From Paracoccus nototheniae (lineage in GTDB: Bacteria > Pseudomonadota > Alphaproteobacteria > Rhodobacterales > Rhodobacteraceae), in contig NZ_RQRT01000004.1 in the NCBI RefSeq assembly GCF_004335005.1, positions 113,064 to 177,063 on the forward strand: a stretch of 64,000 bases of DNA. Reading direction: 5' to 3'. The notes below the pieces were generated by a model. That model worked only from the letters and a program-made list of their open reading frames with translations, was not told the DNA's origin and made no database searches. Shown here in pieces: positions 1-8,399 of this stretch. Position numbers and translations under genes: made by a program. How positions within the stretch are numbered: the first letter of the stretch is position 1; each line of letters opens with the position of its first letter.

Positions 1-275
1 TCGATGGCGACGGTGTAGTGTTGTTGCTTTTTGTGGAACCCGCCGCGACGCATGTGAAAGTCTTCGCGGATGCGGCCATTTCGTCCCGGGCCGTAGACGT
101 CATATCCACCGACCACGCCGCGTTCCAGAAAGTTCGGGATGGTGCCTACGATATACCAGGCACCATAGATCCATTCGAGGTCGACATTCGCCAGCGGTAC
201 GTCGCCTTTGGCCGGAATTCCCATCGTCGTGCAGCCTGCCACCAATCCCGCTTTAAGCACCGACAGCAGGCGCAT
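1..275 (-). CDS. Lipocalin-family lipoprotein (partial, runs off the left edge)
   Basis: Only the first 91 or so residues are in the window; the gene continues past base 1. Translation on the minus strand gives a short hydrophobic leader ending in a lipobox (LVAGC), so the mature protein is probably anchored in the outer or inner membrane through Cys15. It is followed by the bacterial lipocalin (Blc) signature: a W-Y pair in GAWYIVGTIPNF, then VGGYDVYGP and FHKKQQHYTV. Blc-type lipocalins bind lipids or other hydrophobic molecules at the envelope. An in-frame ATG at 335 would add 20 residues containing several arginines and cannot be excluded. Family assignment rests on motif recognition. Confidence 0.72.
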   Translation of the reverse strand, partial: MRLLSVLKAGLVAGCTTMGIPAKGDVPLANVDLEWIYGAWYIVGTIPNFLERGVVGGYDVYGPGRNGRIREDFHMRRGGFHKKQQHYTVAI

Positions 276-406
276 CGCAGCCCTGCGAAGACTACGGCTT
301 CTCGTCACTTTCGCCGATACACTCTGGTCATCCATGACCGGCCACGACGTACCGACGTCAGCACCTTGTCCAATCCGATTTGAGGATAGTGCAATAATTG
401 AAAGCG

Positions 407-1081
407 TTATGATGCCGCGCGAACAAGTTCGGGCTGAATCTCCTCCCCAAGCGCCAATATGACTCGCCAGTTCTGACGCGCGGCGTGCTCTATGGCCGCC
501 ATGTCATCGGCGTTTCCAGGGTCGCGCCCCGTCACGCGCTTCGACATCTCTGCTGCCGTGCAGACCATGCGAGCTTGCCCAAGGACAGCCAACGCCTTCA
601 GCCTGACCTCAGCGCTCGTCCAACGCCCACGGCCAAGCTGCAGAATGAAGTCGATCAAACGGCCGCAAACGCGCACCAGCAGCCGGTCATAGAGAACATC
701 GTAAGCAGGGCCCGGCTTCAACTGCTCGCGCGCGATGAAGCTTGCCCAAGGCGCGCTTCGATCATTCAGCATCAGCCGCACCAAGATGGAAACCAGCTCG
801 TCGATGCCCTCACGGATATCGTGGTCGCTCATTGCGTTGGCAGAACCGCTAATCAGGACGTTCTCGAACAATACGCCGCACTGCGACGCGATGTGGTCCG
901 CAACCGCCAGATACAGCCCGTCTTTACCGCCGTAGTGGTAAGTGATCGATGACATCGCGGTGCCAGCGGCTTCAGCAATCGCGCGCGTGCTCGCGCCCTC
1001 AAACCCCAACCGGGAGAACTGGTCCAACGCCGCCTCGAGGAGGCGGTCAGTGGAGGCAGTCGTCGACACAGGCTTGGCCAT
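407..1081 (-). CDS. TetR/AcrR family regulator, CecR (DUF1956)-like
   Basis: The 224-residue protein has a clear TetR helix-turn-helix at about residues 10-60 (A-A-L-D-Q-F...G-F-E-G-A-S-T-R-A-I-A, then the recognition-helix end ITYHYGGKDGLY). The C-terminal half contains SAPWASFIAREQLKPGPAYD, which resembles the CecR/YbiH ligand-binding domain (DUF1956). Such proteins repress nearby transport or detoxification genes until a ligand binds. Here the nearest genes are the lipocalin to its left and the anti-sigma gene upstream, all on the same strand, but spacing of over 70-100 bases suggests its own transcript. The target is not evident from the sequence. Confidence 0.85.
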   Translation of the reverse strand: MAKPVSTTASTDRLLEAALDQFSRLGFEGASTRAIAEAAGTAMSSITYHYGGKDGLYLAVADHIASQCGVLFENVLISGSANAMSDHDIREGIDELVSILVRLMLNDRSAPWASFIAREQLKPGPAYDVLYDRLLVRVCGRLIDFILQLGRGRWTSAEVRLKALAVLGQARMVCTAAEMSKRVTGRDPGNADDMAAIEHAARQNWRVILALGEEIQPELVRAAS

Positions 1082-1181
1082 AGGTGATCCGTAGACGCGG
1101 CCTTCCTATTCCTCAATCGTCGTGCGGCAGTCTGGCCGATTTGCCGGCTGCCTGCCGGAATCTCACCCGTAAAAATGCGGA

Positions 1182-1958
1182 TCAGGTCCTCGCTCGGAAC
1201 TGCCTGCGCGCTTCGTCGGCGAGGGGATGAAGCAGGCTCGCATTGTCGCTGCCGCCAACGAGGCTGTACCCCATGCCGTTGTCGGCCCAGGCGTAGCCAA
1301 AGACGTCGCCTTCGCGATGCTCCGCCATTGATGCATTCTGGTCCTGCACCATCGGCCGCATCAGGATTGCAATCCGACCGCCCTTCGCATCGTCATACAT
1401 CAGCAGGCCCGCCGGTCCGTTTCCTGTTGCGACGACCCGGCCGCCCATGAACTGATATCCGGCCGCGGTGAGATCCGGGACCGCAATCTGGCGCGACAAG
1501 CGATTTTCGACCCAGCGGACCAGGGCGGCGCTGTCTGCCGCAGCGATCTCTACAGGGCGGCCGCGATCCGGTCCAAAGACGGCGTAGGCGTATGAGGCCT
1601 CCTGAGCCAACGCATTGATGCCGACACGCTGTTCGGTTCCGACGCCCCGCAGCATCCAGCCGCTTGCGCCCCCGACAAGAAGGAGGAGGCAGGCCGCTGC
1701 CGCGGCTCGCCAGCCGCCCCAGTCGCGGCGGCGTCGCGAAGCGGCCAGGTGCGTGAGATTGAGTTGTGGGGGCACAGGTTCGGCTGCGATCGGCCCCAAT
1801 ACCGAGCGGAGCGCTTCTCTCTGAACTCCGAACACCGCAGATCGGGCGGCTACATCCGGATTGCGCTCCAGATAGGCTTCCACCTCAAGGCGCCGGGCCA
1901 AGGGCAGCGCATTGTCGATATATGCGTTGAGATCGTCTTCGGAGATCGGACGGCTCAT
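1182..1958 (-). CDS. Anti-sigma factor (membrane-anchored, RskA/ChrR-like)
   Basis: A 258-residue protein with the usual layout of an ECF anti-sigma factor: an N-terminal cytoplasmic helical part (ISEDDLNAYIDNAL, residues 5-18, typical of the anti-sigma N domain), a single transmembrane segment around residues 84-105 (AAAAACLLLLVGGASGWML), and a periplasmic C-terminal domain. It overlaps the sigma-factor gene by four bases, a start-stop overlap that normally means translational coupling and fixed stoichiometry. It would hold the adjacent sigma factor inactive at the membrane until an envelope or redox signal arrives. No zinc-binding HxxxCxxC motif is visible, so it is not a ZAS-type anti-sigma. 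Confidence 0.85.
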   Translation of the reverse strand: MSRPISEDDLNAYIDNALPLARRLEVEAYLERNPDVAARSAVFGVQREALRSVLGPIAAEPVPPQLNLTHLAASRRRRDWGGWRAAAAACLLLLVGGASGWMLRGVGTEQRVGINALAQEASYAYAVFGPDRGRPVEIAAADSAALVRWVENRLSRQIAVPDLTAAGYQFMGGRVVATGNGPAGLLMYDDAKGGRIAILMRPMVQDQNASMAEHREGDVFGYAWADNGMGYSLVGGSDNASLLHPLADEARRQFRART

Positions 1959-2485
1959 TTGACCCTCCTGAGCGTGGCTCCCGTCGTCGCTGATCGACCC
2001 GGGCCTTCTTCAATGATTTCGGCAAGTCGGTGCCGCGCCCGCGAGAGGCGCGACATCACGGTGCCCAACGGGACGCCGAGCACGGCTGCCGCCTCCGCAT
2101 ATGAAAGATCTTCAACAGAAACTAGGAGGAGCACACTGCGGTGATCATCCGGAAGCTTCGTGAGGGCGGCGAGAACCGCGCTATGGTGGAGGTGATCTTC
2201 CTGCGCTGGAGCGGTCGCGAACAGGGCCTCGCTCACGTCCTCGACCGGTATATGCGGACCGCGACGCGTCTTCTGCTTCAGCCGATTGAGTGCGAGATTG
2301 TGCAGGATCGTGAAGACCCATGTACGGGCGTCGCCATCGGCGCGGCGCTGATGCCAACGACTGATCACGCGCTCGAGACAATCCTGCACCAGGTCGTCGG
2401 CCCCCGCCTGGTCGCGCAGCAGGCTGCGCGCGTAGCGCCGCAGCGACGGTATCAGCGGCTCAACCAGGGCCATCATGTCCTGCAT
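1955..2485 (-). CDS. ECF RNA polymerase sigma factor
   Basis: The 176-residue protein has region 2 (residues about 10-75, with DQAGADDLVQDCLERVI and TWVFTILHNLALNRLKQ) and region 4 (residues about 110-165, with LPDDHRSVLLLVSVEDLSYAEAAAVLGVPLGTVMSRLSRAR, the HTH that reads the -35 box). It is the third gene of a minus-strand operon starting with the DUF305 gene at 4389; the preceding beta-propeller gene ends 21 bases upstream and the anti-sigma gene overlaps its end. Two matched promoter-like motifs upstream of the operon and of the divergent gene at 4567 suggest autoregulation, an inference from motif identity. Confidence 0.93.
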   Translation of the reverse strand: MQDMMALVEPLIPSLRRYARSLLRDQAGADDLVQDCLERVISRWHQRRADGDARTWVFTILHNLALNRLKQKTRRGPHIPVEDVSEALFATAPAQEDHLHHSAVLAALTKLPDDHRSVLLLVSVEDLSYAEAAAVLGVPLGTVMSRLSRARHRLAEIIEEGPGRSATTGATLRRVK

Positions 2486-2506
2486 GGCTATCTCCGATCG
2501 CCCGAT

Positions 2507-3976
2507 TCAGGAGGCTCGCGACTGGACCTGGACCGGGTCGCCATGCTCTGAAACCGTGCCGGGGACAATGACCAGATAGCGAGCCTGCCCGCCTGTTCGG
2601 TCCCTGACCACTTGCCGAATCGGCCCCACCGCGTTCACAACCGCCGAGCCCGCCGGATTTGTCTTGAAGCTGGCGAGCGGCTCGATCGGTCCTGAACCAT
2701 CGGCCCGTTCTGCCAGCCCGAGGATATAGGGCTTGCGTGGCTCCAAACCAGCCACTGCGGCTTGAAGAACCTGGGTCAGACCCTGATCGAAGAGGGAGAC
2801 GCTCGTTTGACCGCGTGAAGCCGTAGAGGCGTCAACTGGACTGAGCGTGAGATGGGTTGCTTGCGCCGCGACACCGAGGGGCTGGAGCCCGGTCGTTCCA
2901 TCGCCCTGGGGCACTGCGTTGGCGACATAGACCACGGCTTGAGGGGCCTGGCCGACCGGAATTTGCGCGACGATCCGGTTGGTCGCCGTGTCGATCGCCG
3001 CGACCGCGTCGCCGTTTTCAATGCCGACATAGATGCGGCTTCCGTCGCCGGAGGGCCAAAGGCCGTGCGGCAGCTGACCAACCGGGATTGCTGCAACCTC
3101 CTCGAAATTGTCGGTGCGGAAGACCTTGACCGTGTTGAGGCCCCCGACCGTGACATAGGCAAAGTCGCCCGTCATCGTGTGCGCGAAATTGACATGGTTG
3201 GTGAGCGGCCCGGTGTCGATCGTGCGAATGACGTTGAATGGTGGCTTGGCGTCGAAGACCATGACACGGCCAATATCCTTCAACGTCAGCCAGACCTGCC
3301 GGCCGTCGGGGCTCGCAGCGATGTTCGGGCAGAACGGCGAGTCCTGTTTGATCCGCCCGACGATCTGATGATCGCCCAGTCGGATGGCGACCGTCTCGGC
3401 CGTGAACGACGAGCAAACATATCCATATTCCCCGCTCGGCGAGAAGATCTGCATGCCGGGGCCGGCGGGAACGCGAATGCGGGTTTTCTCAGCATAGGTC
3501 GCCGCATCGATTACAGAAATATAGTCCTCACCCCGTACCGTAACCCAGAGTTCGCGCCCGTCCGGGGTGAAAAAGGCTTCGTGCGGCGAGCGGCCGATAT
3601 AGGTCGTGGCCTTCACCGCGTTCGTGGCGGTGTCGATGAATGTGACGGAATTGGAGCCGATCGACACGACGGCGAGCGTCTTCCCATCGGGCGCGAAGCC
3701 GAGACCATGCACGAGAACCTGCCCCCGATAGAGTGGGCTTAGGTTGGCGGGCTGCGGATCGCCGAGCCGGATGACGCCGAGCAAGCGATTGTCGGCAGGA
3801 CTGATCACCGAGACGGTATTGGAGAACTGGTCAGCGGCATAAATCCGGTCGGTGCGACTGATCGGGATGTCGGCGCTTGACGCTGCGCGTGGAGCTTGAC
3901 CAGCCAGTGCTGGCGCCAGCGACAAGAGCGAGCAGCCGGCGAGTACGAGGGCGAGCAAACGATGGTTCATGATCAA
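2507..3976 (-). CDS. YVTN/cytochrome d1-type beta-propeller protein, exported
   Basis: A 489-residue protein starting with a signal peptide (residues 1-25, ending ALA). Repeated blades follow, each with the V-I-D-T-A-T-N pattern, for example SNSVTFIDTATNAVKAT and AVAAIDTATNRIVAQIP, giving a seven-bladed propeller over residues about 45-350. The C-terminal 130 residues form a separate domain of unknown role. Proteins of this kind act in the periplasm, often next to copper or redox genes; the function here is not known. Its start overlaps the end of the DUF305 gene by four bases, so the two are probably translationally coupled. Being in a sigma/anti-sigma operon suggests a stress-induced envelope protein. 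Confidence 0.85.
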   Translation of the reverse strand: MIMNHRLLALVLAGCSLLSLAPALAGQAPRAASSADIPISRTDRIYAADQFSNTVSVISPADNRLLGVIRLGDPQPANLSPLYRGQVLVHGLGFAPDGKTLAVVSIGSNSVTFIDTATNAVKATTYIGRSPHEAFFTPDGRELWVTVRGEDYISVIDAATYAEKTRIRVPAGPGMQIFSPSGEYGYVCSSFTAETVAIRLGDHQIVGRIKQDSPFCPNIAASPDGRQVWLTLKDIGRVMVFDAKPPFNVIRTIDTGPLTNHVNFAHTMTGDFAYVTVGGLNTVKVFRTDNFEEVAAIPVGQLPHGLWPSGDGSRIYVGIENGDAVAAIDTATNRIVAQIPVGQAPQAVVYVANAVPQGDGTTGLQPLGVAAQATHLTLSPVDASTASRGQTSVSLFDQGLTQVLQAAVAGLEPRKPYILGLAERADGSGPIEPLASFKTNPAGSAVVNAVGPIRQVVRDRTGGQARYLVIVPGTVSEHGDPVQVQSRAS

Positions 3977-4389
3977 CGATCCTGTTCTGTTTTCACGTCA
4001 GCGAGCGCTGCAGCTGCCGGAGGATCGATCGCGAGACGCATCGCTCGGATTTCATCTTCCTGGGTCACGATGATCTCCTGCGCTAACCGCCGCACGGCCA
4101 CGTTCCGGCTTGATCGCAGCACGGCCCGGGACATATCGATTGCGCCCTGATGATGCGGGATCATCATCGCGATGAAGTCCCGATCGACGTCGCCAGTGGG
4201 GGCCACATGCATCGCCGCCATCATCCGCTCCATCGCCGCGTCGTTCTCGGCGACGAATGTCTTGGCTTCCTCCGAAAGCGCCGACGCGGCCTCTGCGGGG
4301 CGCTGGTGATGAGCGTGCTGCGCGGCCGCCGAAAGCGGGAATGCCATTACGATCGCCAAGGCGGCAATCGCTCGTGTTCGGTTGTTCAT
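3973..4389 (-). CDS. DUF305 family exported protein
   Basis: The 138-residue protein begins with a signal peptide (residues 1-22, ending SAAAQ) followed by a histidine-rich stretch (HAHHQR). The DUF305 signature is present in FIAMMIPHHQGAIDMSRAVL at about residues 72-91. DUF305 proteins are exported, ferritin-like helical proteins frequently found with copper-handling genes, and the His pairs and Met residues could bind metal. I chose the ATG at 4389 because a much longer in-frame reading would run through the promoter and the divergent gene. It is the first gene of the ECF operon and lies behind a promoter-like motif at 4424-4449. Confidence 0.85.
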   Translation of the reverse strand: MNNRTRAIAALAIVMAFPLSAAAQHAHHQRPAEAASALSEEAKTFVAENDAAMERMMAAMHVAPTGDVDRDFIAMMIPHHQGAIDMSRAVLRSSRNVAVRRLAQEIIVTQEDEIRAMRLAIDPPAAAALADVKTEQDR

Positions 4390-4423
4390 GGCTTTCTCGC
4401 TCCGTCTACCGGGTTGGAGCGGA

Positions 4424-4449
4424 AGACAACGCCGCGGCGGATTTATTCC
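4424..4449 (-). promoter_or_regulatory. Candidate ECF-sigma promoter of the DUF305 operon
   Basis: Read on the minus strand this is GGAATAA (4449-4443), 13 bases, then TTGTCT (4429-4424), 34 bases before the start codon at 4389. Exactly the same two boxes with the same 13-base gap occur on the plus strand at 4508-4533. Two-box promoters with a GGAA-type -35 are typical of ECF sigma factors. That the sigma factor encoded in this operon uses them is inferred. Confidence 0.6.
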
Positions 4450-4507
4450 AACGGACCGAAAAATTTCTTGCCCCTTAAAAATCCACGACAAGAATTCTGG
4501 CGGCGCG

Positions 4508-4533
4508 GGAATAATTGCGCTTCCCGATTGTCT
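4508..4533 (+). promoter_or_regulatory. Candidate ECF-sigma promoter of the divergent exported-protein gene
   Basis: GGAATAA (4508-4514), a 13-base gap, then TTGTCT (4528-4533), 33 bases upstream of the ATG at 4567. It mirrors the minus-strand motif at 4424-4449 in both box sequence and spacing while the gap sequences differ, which argues for selection rather than chance duplication. Confidence 0.6.
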
Positions 4534-4566
4534 CTCGGCGGTCACGACCTCACCACGGAGACAACC

Positions 4567-4947
4567 ATGCTCACTAAAACCGTACTCGCCGCGATACTCG
4601 CAATCACCATGTCCGGCGCGGCCTTCGCTGCCGAGCCCGCCAAGACCGGCCAGAGCGCCAAGGGACCGACGCTCACTAATGACCAGGGCATGACGCTCTA
4701 TACGTTCGACAAGGATGCGAACGGAAAGTCCGCCTGCAATGGCCCTTGCGCGGCCAACTGGCCTCCTCTGTCCGCGCCCGGCGATGCGCAGGCAAGTGGC
4801 GGCTACACAGTCATCGCCCGCGATGATGGGTCCCGTCAGTGGGCCTACCGCGGTCGGCCGCTCTATACCTGGGTAAAGGACGCCAAGCCGGGCGACATCA
4901 CCGGCGACGGCTTTCTGAATGGCGCCTGGCACGTCGCCATGCCGTGA
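4567..4947 (+). CDS. Exported protein with Yx(F/W)xxD repeats (COG4315)
   Basis: A 126-residue exported protein: signal peptide at residues 1-22 (ending AAFAA), then two copies of the repeat of this family, LYTFDKD near residue 45 and LYTWVKD near residue 102. Between them lie two cysteines in SACNGPCAANWPP. The function of the family is unknown; members are secreted or periplasmic. The ATG at 4567 is preceded by GGAG at 4557-4560. The gene is divergent from the ECF operon and shares its promoter motif, so it is likely to belong to the same regulon. Confidence 0.85.
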   Translation: MLTKTVLAAILAITMSGAAFAAEPAKTGQSAKGPTLTNDQGMTLYTFDKDANGKSACNGPCAANWPPLSAPGDAQASGGYTVIARDDGSRQWAYRGRPLYTWVKDAKPGDITGDGFLNGAWHVAMP

Positions 4948-4955
4948 GGCTTTTG

Positions 4956-5020
4956 CGGCCTGTCAGCGGCTCCTGTCCACTGGCAGGCCGACCCAGCCGA
5001 CGCGAGTCTTGGCGCGTCGG
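4956..5020. terminator. Hairpins between convergent genes, possible bidirectional terminator
   Basis: Two inverted repeats lie between the gene ending at 4947 (+) and the one ending at 5040 (-): CGGCCTG at 4956-4962 with CAGGCCG at 4984-4990, and CCGACGCG at 4997-5004 with CGCGTCGG at 5013-5020 (perfect, 8-base loop). Neither has a long T run, so termination is inferred from position. Confidence 0.45.
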
Positions 5021-5039
5021 TCACGCCAGATCGCTAAGC

Positions 5040-6944
5040 TCAGCTTGCCGCCGCGCGGCGTTGCAGGGGTAATTCCGAACCGGTTTGCTTAAGCACGGCC
5101 CCTTGTCCTGCAAACAACGGTGTAACCCCGGGGATTCCCTGCGCATGTCTGCGCAGCAGCGTCTCTATATCCTTGCTGCCTACCGCGCGAGAAAAGGCAA
5201 AGCCCTGCCCAAGCTGGCAGCCCATCGCCCAAAGCTGGCTAGCCTGCACTTCCGTCTCGATGCCCTCGGCGACCACGCGAATGTCCAGGCGGCGCGCGAT
5301 CTCGATGAGGCCCTCAACGATCACCATGCTGGCGTCATCTGGCCATAGCCGGGCAACGAACGCCTGGTCGATCTTGATGATGTCGACCGGCACGTTCAGC
5401 AAATGTGTGAGCGATGCGTAGCCGGTTCCGAAATCGTCGAGCGCGACGAGCACGCCGGCTGCGCGCAGGGACTCGATCTCCTTCGCGACAACACGGTCAC
5501 GTCGCCCAAAATACACGTCTTCGCTCACCTCAAGGATGATGTGGTTCAGCGAGACACCGGCGCGCCCGAACGCGGCCTGAAGCTTTCTCGCCACGCTGCC
5601 CGTGTAGAAATCGGCCATCGAAACATTGATACCGACATGCTGGACCGGAATTTCACCATCCAGCCAACGGCGGATATCTCCGGCAACGGCGGCCAGCATC
5701 CGTTCTGTCAGTTCTGCGGCGACATGGGCGTCTGTCGTCGCCTCATAGAAGTCGCTAGCGGTAATTAGTTCACCTTCGACCGTGCGCATTCTGCAAAGCG
5801 CCTCGAGACCGATGATCTCGCCGGTGTCCAAGCGCACCACGGGCTGGTAGTGCGCCTCGATACGATCGTCCTTAAGCGCCTCGGCAACATCTCGAATGGC
5901 ATCCCGCCTCCGCGTGATGCGACTACCGATGCCCGGCCAATAGCGGACGAAGCCGCCGCGTCCGGTCTCCTTGGCGTGGTAAAGCGCAAAATCGGCGGCT
6001 TCGCTCACGGCCATTGCCGTCGCTTCAGCCTTCGCGAGCACAGCTCCCCCGATCGTCGCGCGCGGCACCACCATATGGCCAGCGCACGGCGCCGGCAACT
6101 CGAGCGCCGCGAAAATGCGTGCTGCGGCCGCGTCGAGATCGCTAAGCACGTCCGGCGCCTGCATGACGACGGCGAATTCATCGCCGCCAAGCCGGAACGT
6201 GATGTCCGGCGCCATTACGCGCGCGATGCGGCTCGCTGCGGTCCGGATCAGCGCATCGCCAGCGAGGTGGCCGAACGTGTCGTTCACGACCTTCAGATTG
6301 TCCAGATCGAGGATGAACAGCCCCCACGAACCGACATCGTCGCAGGGAATGTTCGCCATCGCCGCCTCGAAGGCCGACCGGTTTGGCAGGCCAGTCAAGG
6401 CGTCGATATTCGCCCGCCGCTCCCGGGCCGCAATCCGTTCGTTGCGACGAAGTGCGATTGTGCAGAGGTCCACGCAGGCCTCGGCCAACGCCCGTTCCGT
6501 GCTGTCGGGCACGTGCGCGTCACGGTGATAGAGCCCCAGAACAGCGACCGCATTGCCTTCGTCATTCACGATCGGCATGGACCAACAGGCTGTCACGCCG
6601 AGACCATCGAGACGCGATGCAAACTTCGCACAGCGCGGGTCGATGGCCATGTCCTCGATCACCACGGTCTGCCGAAGATACGCAGCAGTTCCACAGGCGC
6701 CGACTTCGGGGCCGATGACCATGCCGTCGAGCGCGGCGGAATAGTCGTCTGGAAGACTGGGAGCCGCCAAGGGATGAAGCAGGCCTGCTCGGTCGACGGT
6801 TAAGATCGAACAGACGGTGCCGGGAAGTTGGGTTTCGACGAGTTCGCAGATCCGCCGCGCCGTATCCGTCAGCGGTTCGCCGTTTGCTATCATCCGGAGT
6901 ATTTCATTCTGGATGCGCAGCAAAGAAGATCCGCCTGACAACAT
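5040..6944 (-). CDS. GAF-GGDEF-EAL cyclic-di-GMP turnover protein
   Basis: A 634-residue cytoplasmic protein without transmembrane segments. Domains in order: GAF sensor (about residues 10-165), diguanylate cyclase with an intact active site RLGGDEF (GGDEF at 253-257), and EAL phosphodiesterase (EAL at 381-383, with the catalytic-core motifs DDFGTGYASL, KIDQAFV and EGIET). Because both catalytic signatures are complete, the protein could make or degrade cyclic-di-GMP, with the GAF domain setting the balance in response to a small molecule. The gene is a single transcription unit, divergent from the DUF932 gene; its start lies only 15 bases from a palindrome resembling the XRE operator at 21432. 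Confidence 0.93.
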   Translation of the reverse strand: MLSGGSSLLRIQNEILRMIANGEPLTDTARRICELVETQLPGTVCSILTVDRAGLLHPLAAPSLPDDYSAALDGMVIGPEVGACGTAAYLRQTVVIEDMAIDPRCAKFASRLDGLGVTACWSMPIVNDEGNAVAVLGLYHRDAHVPDSTERALAEACVDLCTIALRRNERIAARERRANIDALTGLPNRSAFEAAMANIPCDDVGSWGLFILDLDNLKVVNDTFGHLAGDALIRTAASRIARVMAPDITFRLGGDEFAVVMQAPDVLSDLDAAAARIFAALELPAPCAGHMVVPRATIGGAVLAKAEATAMAVSEAADFALYHAKETGRGGFVRYWPGIGSRITRRRDAIRDVAEALKDDRIEAHYQPVVRLDTGEIIGLEALCRMRTVEGELITASDFYEATTDAHVAAELTERMLAAVAGDIRRWLDGEIPVQHVGINVSMADFYTGSVARKLQAAFGRAGVSLNHIILEVSEDVYFGRRDRVVAKEIESLRAAGVLVALDDFGTGYASLTHLLNVPVDIIKIDQAFVARLWPDDASMVIVEGLIEIARRLDIRVVAEGIETEVQASQLWAMGCQLGQGFAFSRAVGSKDIETLLRRHAQGIPGVTPLFAGQGAVLKQTGSELPLQRRAAAS

Positions 6945-6959
6945 ACTTGACGAGAGGTG

Positions 6960-6974
6960 CGACTATAATAGCCG
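6960..6974. promoter_or_regulatory. Palindrome resembling the XRE-regulator operator
   Basis: CGACTAT, one base, ATAGCCG: a palindrome with one mismatch. It differs at two of 15 positions from the perfect palindrome at 21433-21447, which sits just before the small XRE regulator gene. It lies between the divergent GGDEF/EAL gene and the DUF932 operon, so it could control either. Binding by the XRE protein is inferred. Confidence 0.4.
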
Positions 6975-7085
6975 TGCCCGGTAAATGGCGGCGTAATTGA
7001 TATACTAAAATTCGAGTTAAACTTCGCTTTGATGAGGGGAAAGCCTTCCCCTGCGGCCGAGCCTAGCGTCTCGTCCGACCCCTTC

Positions 7086-7102
7086 TGCGGGGAGACCCCG
7101 CA
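7086..7102 (+). other. Perfect hairpin in the long DUF932 leader
   Basis: TGCGGGG, AGA, CCCCGCA: a perfect 7-bp stem in the 250-base gap before the DUF932 gene. Another inverted repeat, AGGGGAA with TTCCCCT, lies upstream near 7034-7051. Together with the hairpin at 7143-7182 they suggest a structured 5' leader if transcription starts near 7000. Confidence 0.4.
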
Positions 7103-7142
7103 ACGCCCCCCCCGAGAGTGAGAGTGCGGAGGGATTTTCCGT

Positions 7143-7182
7143 GACGGGTTGAGGGCTGGAGAAGAGGTCTCCGGCGCCCGTC
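7143..7182 (+). promoter_or_regulatory. Structured 5' leader, copy A (candidate cis-regulatory RNA)
   Basis: Outer stem GACGGG (7143-7148) with CCCGTC (7177-7182); inner stem GGAGA (7158-7162) with TCTCC (7168-7172). The same arrangement occurs at 8511-8550 before the next gene, where the inner stem has a different sequence but still pairs. In both copies the outer stem ends exactly 15 bases before the start codon and a GGAG ribosome-binding site sits 9 bases from it. Confidence 0.55.
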
Positions 7183-7197
7183 ATGGAGATTGGTCCC

Positions 7198-8394
7198 ATG
7201 ACCCAGGTTTCAGTTCTCGACGCGCGCCGCGACACCAGCGGCGGCTACAAGGTTGATGTCGGCCGCGGCGAGCGGATCGGCCGCGTTTCGTCCGAATGGT
7301 TTTCGCGCCCGGCCGACGAGCGCTACCTTTCTCTATCCGAGTTGGCTCGGGCTGTTCGCGACCGTGCCGACCACAGCCGGACGCGCGTGGTGGAAAGCGC
7401 GCTCATCCATGTGGAGGCGAACCGCAGCGACCCGGAGCGGTTGGCGCTCATCCTGCCAGGCACGGATACGCCCATCGCCCCAACCCATTGGAGCTTCGGC
7501 CAACTGGCCAGCCTGGTCGGCGCGCCGGCCGCCTATCTACGCCAACTCCCAGCACCGCTCGCCGCGATCAATCTGCAATATGGCCTGACGTCCAAACGGG
7601 CCGAGCAGATCAAAACGCTCGAAACCGATAACGGCCGCATCGAGCTGCGCGCCGTCACCGGCCCGGACTATGGCCGTATCTTCGACTACGAGCTGGTCGA
7701 GGCCGTGCAGCGCATTGCCGGCAACGGCACGGGCGACACACGCTGGAAAGTGCCCGGCGTGCTGGACTGGTCGACCGGCATTTACAATCCGCGCGTCGAC
7801 ATTACCAACGATACGACAACGCTTTACGCCTCGGACCGCGACGTCTTCCTGTTCCTGGTCGATGATCTGAACCCGATCGAGGCCGGCCGTCTGCCGGATG
7901 GCTCGCCCGACCTCTACTTCCGGGGCTTCTACTGCTGGAACTCGGAGGTCGGCGCCAAGACGCTCGGCATGGCGAGCTTCTATCTGCGCGCGGTTTGCCA
8001 GAACCGGAATCTTTGGGGCGTGGAGGATTTCGAGGAGATCACCATCCGCCACTCCAAATATGCCGCCAACCGCTTTGCCCATGAGGCCGCACCGGCACTG
8101 GCGAACTTCGCCAATTCCTCAGCCCTGCCTTTCGTCAACGGCATTAAGATGGCCCGCGAGCGGATCGTGGCGCGCACCGATGAGGATCGTACCGACTTCC
8201 TGCGCCGCCGCGGCTTCTCGAAGGCCGAGACCAGCAAGATCATCGACACGGTGCTCGCCGAGGAAGGTCGCCCGCCCGAGAGTATCTTCGATTTCGTGCA
8301 GGGCATCACCGCCGTCGCGCGCGACAAGCCGCACCAGGACGCTCGCCTCGACATGGAGGGCAAGGCGAAGAAGCTGCTCGATCGAGCCGCCTGA
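7198..8394 (+). CDS. DUF932 domain protein (ICE/plasmid backbone)
   Basis: A 398-residue protein of the DUF932 family, a set of plasmid-, ICE- and phage-encoded proteins of unknown biochemical role often found near DNA metabolism genes. Recognisable blocks include GVLDWSTGIYNPRVD, the cysteine-containing FRGFYCWNSEVGAKTLGM and SFYLRAVCQNRNLWGVEDFEE. The ATG at 7198 was chosen over that at 7183 because it lies 15 bases after the leader hairpin with GGAG at 7185-7188, the same spacing as the next gene. It is the first gene of the backbone in this window and is followed by the ParB-like gene. Confidence 0.85.
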   Translation: MTQVSVLDARRDTSGGYKVDVGRGERIGRVSSEWFSRPADERYLSLSELARAVRDRADHSRTRVVESALIHVEANRSDPERLALILPGTDTPIAPTHWSFGQLASLVGAPAAYLRQLPAPLAAINLQYGLTSKRAEQIKTLETDNGRIELRAVTGPDYGRIFDYELVEAVQRIAGNGTGDTRWKVPGVLDWSTGIYNPRVDITNDTTTLYASDRDVFLFLVDDLNPIEAGRLPDGSPDLYFRGFYCWNSEVGAKTLGMASFYLRAVCQNRNLWGVEDFEEITIRHSKYAANRFAHEAAPALANFANSSALPFVNGIKMARERIVARTDEDRTDFLRRRGFSKAETSKIIDTVLAEEGRPPESIFDFVQGITAVARDKPHQDARLDMEGKAKKLLDRAA

Positions 8395-8399
8395 CCTCA

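Noticed and set aside
18..383. Plus-strand reading frame of 121 codons at the left edge
   Set aside because: It is the opposite strand of the lipocalin gene, whose motifs and lipobox are clear; the plus-strand translation has no family resemblance.
3973..4932. A 319-codon reading of the DUF305 gene
   Set aside because: Its first 180 codons lie over the divergent gene and promoter and lack resemblance to any family; the ATG at 4389 starts a normal signal peptide.
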